A DNA stretch of 11,788 bases from an uncultured Gammaproteobacteria bacterium (GTDB lineage Bacteria; Pseudomonadota; Gammaproteobacteria; CAIUAS01). The notes under the pieces were generated by a model, which worked only from the letters and a program-made list of their open reading frames with translations, was not told where the DNA came from and made no database searches. Positions within the stretch are counted from its first letter, which is position 1; every line of letters starts with the position of its first letter. The stretch covers positions 1 through 11,788 of the forward strand of contig CAIUAS010000151.1 in the NCBI GenBank assembly GCA_903897205.1, written 5' to 3'. Positions 7,319 to 11,788 of the stretch are shown here, piece after piece. The translations under genes and the position numbers were made by a program.

Positions 7319-8770
7319 ATGTATAACTTAACAATTGCTGAAATTGCCGCTGGTTTACGGGCTAAAAAATTTTCTAGCGAAGAAATTACTCACGTTTTTT
7401 TAACCCGAATTAAACAATATGACGCTCGCTTAAATAGCTTCATTACCGTGACCGAAGAAGCCGCATTAGTAGCAGCACGCGAGGCAGATCAACACTATGC
7501 CAATGGTACGGCTGGTTTGTTGACCGGTGTTCCCATGGCACAAAAAGATATCTTTTGTACAACTGGCGTTAAAACCAGTTGCGCTTCACACATGTTAGAT
7601 AATTTTATTGCGCCTTACGATGCCACCGTAGTAACTCGCTTCAAACAAGCGGGCATGGTGATGCTAGGTAAAACCAATATGGATGAATTTGCGATGGGTT
7701 CATCGAATGAAAATAGTTATTATGGCTCCGTTAAAAACCCATGGGATTTAACCCGCGTTCCAGGCGGTTCATCTGGCGGTTCTGCGGCGGCAGTAGCAGC
7801 ACGTTTAACCCCCATGGCCACCGGCACTGACACAGGGGGTTCCATTCGGCAACCCGCTGCTCTCTGCAATTTAACAGGCATTAAACCCACTTATGGGCGC
7901 GTATCCCGTTATGGCATGATTGCGTTTGCTTCCAGTTTAGATCAGGGCGGGCCGCTGAATCGCACAGCAGAAGATGCCGCCCTTATGTTAAATGTCATGG
8001 CCGGTTTTGACGAAAAAGATTCAACCAGCGTTGACAGGCCCGTTCCCGATTATAGCGCCACGTTAAATAATTCTTTAGCGGGCCTAAAAATTGGCTTACC
8101 GAAAGAATATTTTGTTAAAGAGCTGGATCCTCAAGTAGCGGCCGCTATTGATGCGGCGGTCAAAGAATACGAAAAACTCGGGGCGACCATTCATTCGATC
8201 AGTCTGCCGAATGTGCATTTATCCATCCCCGCTTATTATGTCATCGCACCGGCTGAATGTTCTTCTAATTTAGCGCGTTATGATGGCGTGCGTTTTGGTT
8301 ATCGCTGTGAAAATCCGAAAGATTTAGAAGATTTATATAAGCGTTCTCGTGGTGAAGGTTTTGGCGCCGAAGTTAAACGCCGCATTATGATTGGCGCGTA
8401 TGTATTGTCGGCTGGTTATTATGATGCTTATTATTTAAAAGCCCAACAAATCCGTTCATTAATTAAAAATGATTTTCTCGAAGCCTTTAAACAAGTAGAC
8501 GTTATTTTAGGGCCCACCACTTTAAGCCCCGCCTTTAAATTGGGTGAAAAAGCAGACGATCCTGTTAGTATGTATTTAAACGATATTTTCACTATCGCAG
8601 CAAATTTAGCGGGCATACCTGGCATGTCGATTCCCGCTGGTTTTGTTGATAACTTGCCGATTGGCATGCAATTAATGGGCAATTATTTTGAAGAAGCGCG
8701 CTTATTAAATGTTGCTCATCAGTATCAAAAAGTAACCGATTGGCATTTAAAAATTCCAGGTGGTTTTTGA
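7319..8770 (+). CDS. gatA: Asp-tRNA(Asn)/Glu-tRNA(Gln) amidotransferase subunit A
   Basis: This is a complete 483-residue amidase-signature enzyme. GatA hydrolyses glutamine and channels the ammonia to GatB. The Ser-cisSer-Lys triad is intact: K76 in GVPMAQKD, S151 in VPGGSSGGSAAAVAA and S175 in GTDTGGSIRQPAA. These positions are each three lower than the Staphylococcus aureus residues (K79, S154, S178). GIKPTYGRVSRYG and the C-terminal GIPGMSIPAGF block are also typical. AGGA at 7307-7310 lies eight bases before the ATG. The gene is G+C-richer than the DNA that follows. Its last codons (PGGF, stop) contain AGGTGG, which serves as the ribosome binding site of the next small gene. Normally gatB follows directly; here two extra genes intervene. 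Confidence 0.98.
   Translation: MYNLTIAEIAAGLRAKKFSSEEITHVFLTRIKQYDARLNSFITVTEEAALVAAREADQHYANGTAGLLTGVPMAQKDIFCTTGVKTSCASHMLDNFIAPYDATVVTRFKQAGMVMLGKTNMDEFAMGSSNENSYYGSVKNPWDLTRVPGGSSGGSAAAVAARLTPMATGTDTGGSIRQPAALCNLTGIKPTYGRVSRYGMIAFASSLDQGGPLNRTAEDAALMLNVMAGFDEKDSTSVDRPVPDYSATLNNSLAGLKIGLPKEYFVKELDPQVAAAIDAAVKEYEKLGATIHSISLPNVHLSIPAYYVIAPAECSSNLARYDGVRFGYRCENPKDLEDLYKRSRGEGFGAEVKRRIMIGAYVLSAGYYDAYYLKAQQIRSLIKNDFLEAFKQVDVILGPTTLSPAFKLGEKADDPVSMYLNDIFTIAANLAGIPGMSIPAGFVDNLPIGMQLMGNYFEEARLLNVAHQYQKVTDWHLKIPGGF
8758..8763 (+). promoter_or_regulatory. Ribosome binding site inside the 3' end of gatA
   Basis: AGGTGG, made by the last Pro-Gly-Gly codons of gatA, lies eight bases before the ATG at 8772. 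It supports that ATG as the start of the membrane-protein gene, rather than the in-frame GTG at 8760, which overlaps the site itself. Confidence 0.6.
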
Positions 8771-8771
8771 T

Positions 8772-9233
8772 ATGACAACAATCGACAAAAAAAATCCTGG
8801 GAAATCGATACAGCCAAACAAGCAAAAAATACTTCAAGTTGCACAAGAATATCGAAAAGAAGTTAATGATACTATAAAGCTCGACATTGAATCGTACTAT
8901 AAAATACTTACTATACTTTCATCTATTATTCCTATTTTCTCTATTGGAATACTGAAGTTTTTAGATATTAAGCTTAATATAGAACTATTAAAATACTCAT
9001 GGACATGCTTCTTTTTAGCTCTTGTACTAGGGATGCTCAGCATTTATGTGAACCTTGTCGGCAGTCAAAACAGACGGGCTAATATATATTCATATTATCT
9101 TGAAAACGATGAAAATGCTTTTATAAAAGCTGATAAAATTGGTAATTTAGCTGCTAATATAAGCATAGCATCATTTGTTTTCTTTATTATTGGTGTTTTT
9201 TTATTATTAATATTTCTATGGATAAAACTTTAG
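8772..9233 (+). CDS. Small three-helix membrane protein of unknown function inserted in gat operon
   Basis: I do not recognise this 153-residue protein. From ATG 8772, which follows the gatA stop after one base, it has a hydrophilic Lys-rich N-terminus (1-40). Three likely membrane helices follow, at about 43-64 (YKILTILSSIIPIFSIGILK), 75-97 (YSWTCFFLALVLGMLSIYV) and 127-151 (near the C-terminus, ending FLLLIFLWIKL). The loop at 98-126 is polar (SQNRRANIYSYYLENDENAF). There is no signal peptide and no catalytic motif I can name. The layout, with a polar helix leading into an LSS-type first helix and paired later helices, resembles many uncharacterised membrane proteins of genomic islands; that is only an impression. 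By hand count the insert (8881-9420) is about 28% G+C, far below parts of gatA and gatB. It was probably acquired and is cotranscribed with gat. Its partner is likely the next small gene. Confidence 0.8.
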   Translation: MTTIDKKNPGKSIQPNKQKILQVAQEYRKEVNDTIKLDIESYYKILTILSSIIPIFSIGILKFLDIKLNIELLKYSWTCFFLALVLGMLSIYVNLVGSQNRRANIYSYYLENDENAFIKADKIGNLAANISIASFVFFIIGVFLLLIFLWIKL

Positions 9234-9237
9234 GAGG
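9232..9237 (+). promoter_or_regulatory. Consensus ribosome binding site AGGAGG
   Basis: A perfect AGGAGG overlaps the TAG stop of the membrane-protein gene and sits six bases before the ATG at 9244. It is the best Shine-Dalgarno sequence in the window and is the main evidence that the following 55-codon frame is translated and coupled to the gene before it. Confidence 0.8.
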
Positions 9238-9243
9238 CAATTC

Positions 9244-9411
9244 ATGGCAACTCCATCAAAATCAAAACTTTCATTTAATGATTTCATTAAAGCAAAAGGA
9301 GGATTATTTAATCCTTCAGGAAATCCTATTCCAAAACCTTCTGTAAGCTTTACTGAGAAATCTGCAAAATCTGAAAAAAATCTTTCAACCACTAAAAAAA
9401 GTAAATCTTAA
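9244..9411 (+). CDS. 55-residue basic Ser/Lys-rich small protein, unknown function
   Basis: A short open frame of 55 codons runs from ATG 9244 to TAA 9409-9411. The product starts MATPSKSKLSFNDFIKAKGG, continues with a Gly/Pro/Asn stretch (LFNPSGNPIPKPSVSF, residues 21-36) and ends in a Ser/Lys tail (NLSTTKKSKS). It has no membrane segment or signal peptide, carries a net positive charge and is probably partly disordered. Residues 9-23 could form a short amphipathic helix. I do not recognise the family. Support for a real gene is the consensus AGGAGG at six bases, only 10 bases between it and the upstream stop, and 11 bases to gatB. It might be the small partner (regulator, antidote or ligand) of the membrane protein, but the sequence does not show this. 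Confidence 0.7.
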   Translation: MATPSKSKLSFNDFIKAKGGLFNPSGNPIPKPSVSFTEKSAKSEKNLSTTKKSKS

Positions 9412-9422
9412 GAGATATATTT

Positions 9423-10859
9423 ATGCAATGGGAAACAGTTATCGGCTTAGAAGTGCATGCACAATTAGCCACCAAATCAAAAATATTTTCAGGCGCTGCA
9501 ACGGCTTATGGCGCCGCGCCTAACACGCAAGCTTGTGCAATCGATTTAGGTTTACCAGGGGTCTTGCCGGTTTTAAATACAGAAGCCGTGCGCATGGCTG
9601 TTAAATTTGGCTTAAGCGTGGATGCGCACATCACTCCTCGCTCGGTATTTGCGCGCAAAAATTATTTTTATCCGGATTTACCTAAAGGTTATCAAATCAG
9701 TCAATATGAATTACCTATCGTGAGCGAAGGTTATTTAGATATCGATTTAGAAGATGGCACCCGCAAACGTATTCACATTGAACGTGCTCACTTAGAAGAA
9801 GATGCCGGAAAATCATTGCATGAAGATTTTCAAGGCCTAAGCGGCATTGACTTAAATCGTGCCGGCACGCCTTTAATTGAAATTGTTTCCAAACCGGATT
9901 TACGTTCGGCCAAAGAAGCAGTCGCTTATTTAAAAGCGCTCCATGCTTTAGTGCGTTATTTAGAAATATGCGATGGCAATCTGCAAGAAGGCTCGTTCCG
10001 CTGCGATGCCAACGTATCGGTGCGCCCTGTGGGCCAAAAAGAATTAGGCACCCGCGCTGAAATTAAAAACTTAAATTCTTTCCGTTTTGTCGAACGCGCA
10101 ATTAATTATGAAGTGGAGCGCCAAATTGATTTAATTGAATCCGGTGGCAAAATAAAACAAGAAACACGTCTTTATGATTCAGATAAAAATGAAACGCGTG
10201 CAATGCGCAGCAAAGAAGAAGCCAATGATTATCGCTACTTCCCTGATCCTGATTTATGCCCTGTGGTAGTTGCGCCTGAATATATCGAACAAATCAAGCA
10301 TGAATTACCTGAATTACCGCAACAAAAACGCGAGCGTTTCCAAAACGATTATCAACTTAGCAGCTACGATGCTGGCATTCTTGTCAGCAGCCGCGAATTA
10401 GCGAATTATTTCGAGCAGGTGGTTAAATTATCCGAAGCGCCGGCGAAATTAGTCGCCAACTGGATTAATGGCGAATTAGCCGCCGCATTGAATAAGCATA
10501 ATTTAGAAATTACTGAATCGCCTATTGCTGTCGAGCGCTTAGCCGGTTTATTAAAACGCATTCACGACAATACAATTTCCGGCAAAATTGCTAAAACTAT
10601 TTTTGAAACACTATGGAACAGCAATCACACTGCCGATGAAATCATTGAGCAACAAGGATTACGCCAAGTAACGGACACCTCTGCTATTGAAAAAATGCTC
10701 GACGAAGTCATTGCCGCCAATCCGCAACAATTAGCAGATTATCGCAGCGGCAAAGATAAATTGTTTGGTTTCTTTGTCGGCCAAGCCATGAAAGCCTCTG
10801 GCGGTAAATTAAATCCGCAGCAGGTGAATGATTTGTTGAAGCAGAAATTGGCTGGGTAG
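9423..10859 (+). CDS. gatB: Asp-tRNA(Asn)/Glu-tRNA(Gln) amidotransferase subunit B
   Basis: This is a complete 478-residue GatB, the subunit that phosphorylates the misacylated aminoacyl-tRNA with ATP and then amidates it with ammonia from GatA. The kinase site is visible: WETVIGLEVHAQL (3-15, with E10 and H12), NYFYPDLPKGYQISQYELP (80-98) and ERAHLEEDAGKS (120-131, with E125). NRAGTPLIEIVSKPD, GSFRCDANVSVRP and LGTRAEIKNLNSFRF follow, then DYRYFPDPDLCPV near 269. The C-terminal roughly 70 residues form the helical tail that contacts the tRNA elbow, ending GKLNPQQVNDLLKQKL. The binding site before the ATG is weak (AAGAGA), so translation may depend on the preceding small gene. All active-site motifs are intact despite the insertion upstream. 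The operon context supports a working indirect pathway for Asn-tRNA and/or Gln-tRNA. Confidence 0.98.
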   Translation: MQWETVIGLEVHAQLATKSKIFSGAATAYGAAPNTQACAIDLGLPGVLPVLNTEAVRMAVKFGLSVDAHITPRSVFARKNYFYPDLPKGYQISQYELPIVSEGYLDIDLEDGTRKRIHIERAHLEEDAGKSLHEDFQGLSGIDLNRAGTPLIEIVSKPDLRSAKEAVAYLKALHALVRYLEICDGNLQEGSFRCDANVSVRPVGQKELGTRAEIKNLNSFRFVERAINYEVERQIDLIESGGKIKQETRLYDSDKNETRAMRSKEEANDYRYFPDPDLCPVVVAPEYIEQIKHELPELPQQKRERFQNDYQLSSYDAGILVSSRELANYFEQVVKLSEAPAKLVANWINGELAAALNKHNLEITESPIAVERLAGLLKRIHDNTISGKIAKTIFETLWNSNHTADEIIEQQGLRQVTDTSAIEKMLDEVIAANPQQLADYRSGKDKLFGFFVGQAMKASGGKLNPQQVNDLLKQKLAG

Positions 10860-10895
10860 GTTTATTTGATTATGGCAACTTAACAACACAAGCAC

Positions 10896-11666
10896 CTACA
10901 TTTTATTTCTTGGTAAATTTAACAACGGTGCTATGTTTGATTCCAGTTGTTTAATATCTACTTTGTTTAAATTTTCAATATGCGCTTGCTGTTGCTCTAA
11001 TTCGCTTTCTATCTGTTTAATTTCACGAATTTTAAACTTAATATCCGCTTCTATTTTAAAAATACCTTGCTTACTAAAGGAATTGTAAGCTTTATCGTTT
11101 GGATCAAAATAGCGGCTCAAAATTGTTATTCTCTCTTGTATAGCTTTCCCTAGTTGCACTTCCTTATGATACGCCCCCTTTCCTCCCCAAGCTGAAGCGA
11201 CATAGCTAGTCACATCGTACCAGAAATCTTTTAGTGCATTGATTGAATGCTGTTCATTCCAAGCAACCAATTCACTATAGAACCATGAAACTTTTTCAAA
11301 GTAGTCATTAAAATCTTCAAAATCTTCGCTGTTTTCTTGAAGCTGCTTATTATCAAATTTTGTATCGAAAATCTTCTTAATTTCAGTTAATGGTGAATAG
11401 ACCGCTAGGGAGGGTTGCTTAGGCATCCCCTCGGTTTCTGCCCCCCCTGTTTTTATAGTTTCGTTATTTTTTCTATAAAGTAAAAAGCTAATAACATTAT
11501 TTGGATTATCCCTTTTTACCGATTCTTCTATTCCATTTTTAAACTCCAAAATACATTCATGTAACTTTGCAAATTGCAAAATAAATTCGTTCTTAGGCTC
11601 ATCTTGAGAAGTTGGTTTGGATCTAAAATTTTCTATAGGCCTCGCAATATACCCGTAGCGAATCAT
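10896..11666 (-). CDS. Orphan protein with C-terminal coiled coil, unknown function
   Basis: This 256-residue soluble protein has no signal peptide or membrane segment, and I do not recognise it. The N-terminal half is polar and mixed. Residues 112-165 are rich in aromatic and acidic residues (EDFEDFNDYFEKVSWFYSEL, then DFWYDVTSYVASAWGGKGAY). Residues 205-247 form a probable coiled coil dominated by Glu, Gln, Ile and Lys (FKIREIKQIESELEQQQAHI). G+C content is low (roughly one third in sampled lines), unlike the gat genes. It converges on gatB with only 36 bases between the stops and lies 50 bases from a divergent transposase-like start, so it looks like accessory DNA. The ATG at 11666 lacks a good Shine-Dalgarno sequence. 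A G7 run (codons 74-76) is a possible slippage site. A host-directed or phage-related role cannot be judged from sequence alone. Confidence 0.7.
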   Translation of the reverse strand: MIRYGYIARPIENFRSKPTSQDEPKNEFILQFAKLHECILEFKNGIEESVKRDNPNNVISFLLYRKNNETIKTGGAETEGMPKQPSLAVYSPLTEIKKIFDTKFDNKQLQENSEDFEDFNDYFEKVSWFYSELVAWNEQHSINALKDFWYDVTSYVASAWGGKGAYHKEVQLGKAIQERITILSRYFDPNDKAYNSFSKQGIFKIEADIKFKIREIKQIESELEQQQAHIENLNKVDIKQLESNIAPLLNLPRNKM

Positions 11667-11687
11667 TTTCAGGTGTGAGAAAATACG

Positions 11688-11701
11688 TGATTATTTAATC
11701 A
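11688..11701. promoter_or_regulatory. 14-bp palindrome between divergent genes, operator-like
   Basis: TGATTA-TT-TAATCA has two perfectly complementary six-base arms around two bases. It lies 21 bases upstream of the minus-strand orphan gene and 15 bases upstream of the plus-strand transposase-like start. It could be a regulator site for either gene, part of an insertion-sequence end, or chance in AT-rich DNA. Confidence 0.3.
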
Positions 11702-11716
11702 AGTACAAAGACGAAT

Positions 11717-11788
11717 ATGAAAGGATTCCAATTAAGCAAAGACGAACTAGCACTTTTGAAGTATGCGCACAAATCTGAGCATTACAAA
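11717..11788 (+). CDS. N-terminus of probable IS630-type transposase (cut by window edge)
   Basis: An ATG at 11717 opens 24 codons that run to the window end without a stop. The residues begin MKGFQLSKDELALLKYAHKS and end EHYK. This resembles the opening of many IS630-family transposases (and related helix-turn-helix proteins), where an [LI][ST]xxELxxLxxAH motif precedes the DNA-binding domain. Only this segment can be read, so the catalytic DDE residues, the length and the right end of the element cannot be checked. No strong Shine-Dalgarno sequence is visible (GACGAAT precedes the ATG). The left end of any element should lie between about 11640 and 11716, but I cannot fix the terminal repeat or the TA target duplication from one side. 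Confidence 0.45.
   Translation, partial: MKGFQLSKDELALLKYAHKSEHYK

Noticed and set aside
8760..8771. GTG start at 8760 for the membrane-protein gene
   Set aside because: It would overlap the gatA end and its own likely binding site AGGTGG; ATG 8772 has correct spacing.
8431..8846. Minus-strand open frames over the end of gatA
   Set aside because: They are antisense to intact gatA, with composition expected of shadow frames and no recognisable domain.
8755..9425. Target-site duplication at the edges of the gatA-gatB insert
   Set aside because: Only a five-base GATAT is shared near the two edges, which is expected by chance in AT-rich DNA; no transposon ends were seen.
10856..10899. GTAGGT/ACCTAC inverted repeat after gatB as a terminator
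   Set aside because: It has a six-base stem with a loop of about 32 bases and no T run, so it is too weak to call a terminator for either convergent gene.
1..11788. tRNA, rRNA, CRISPR array or riboswitch
   Set aside because: I saw no cloverleaf, regularly spaced repeats or conserved riboswitch core. The intergenic gaps are short (largest 218 bases, 6787-7004).

Overview
The window is chromosomal DNA from a fairly low-G+C gammaproteobacterium. The gene order is the conserved gammaproteobacterial one: a cell-shape operon (mreB-mreC-mreD-maf-yhdP, minus strand) running away from a tRNA-amidotransferase operon (gatC-gatA-gatB, plus strand). The same arrangement is known in Pseudomonas. The AT-rich codon use, the short proteins and the AT-rich hypothetical genes fit a Legionellales/Coxiella-like lineage, but that placement is inference and no 16S or marker search was possible.

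Region 1 (1-6786, minus strand) reads from right to left: MreB (actin-like scaffold), MreC (periplasmic scaffold), MreD (membrane partner), a YhdE-type Maf nucleotide pyrophosphatase, and a very long YhdP/AsmA-like lipid-transfer protein that runs off the left edge. mreC/mreD and maf/yhdP overlap by four bases (ATGA), so this is a translationally coupled operon for building and maintaining the envelope. The rng (RNase G) gene that usually lies between maf and yhdP is absent.

Region 2 (6787-7004) is the divergent promoter region, with a good sigma70-type promoter for gatC and a weaker candidate for mreB.

Region 3 (7005-10859, plus strand) holds gatC, gatA and gatB, the three subunits of the Glu/Asp-tRNA amidotransferase. 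The operon is split between gatA and gatB by about 650 bp of much more AT-rich DNA. This insert carries two small co-directional genes with good ribosome binding sites: a 153-residue three-helix membrane protein and a 55-residue basic Ser/Lys-rich peptide. Neither is recognised, and this pair is the most unusual thing in the window.

Region 4 (10860-11788) is accessory DNA: a convergent AT-rich orphan gene with a C-terminal coiled coil and a G7 tract, then, 50 bp away and divergent, the first 24 codons of a gene that looks like an IS630-type transposase. A 14-bp palindrome lies between these two starts.
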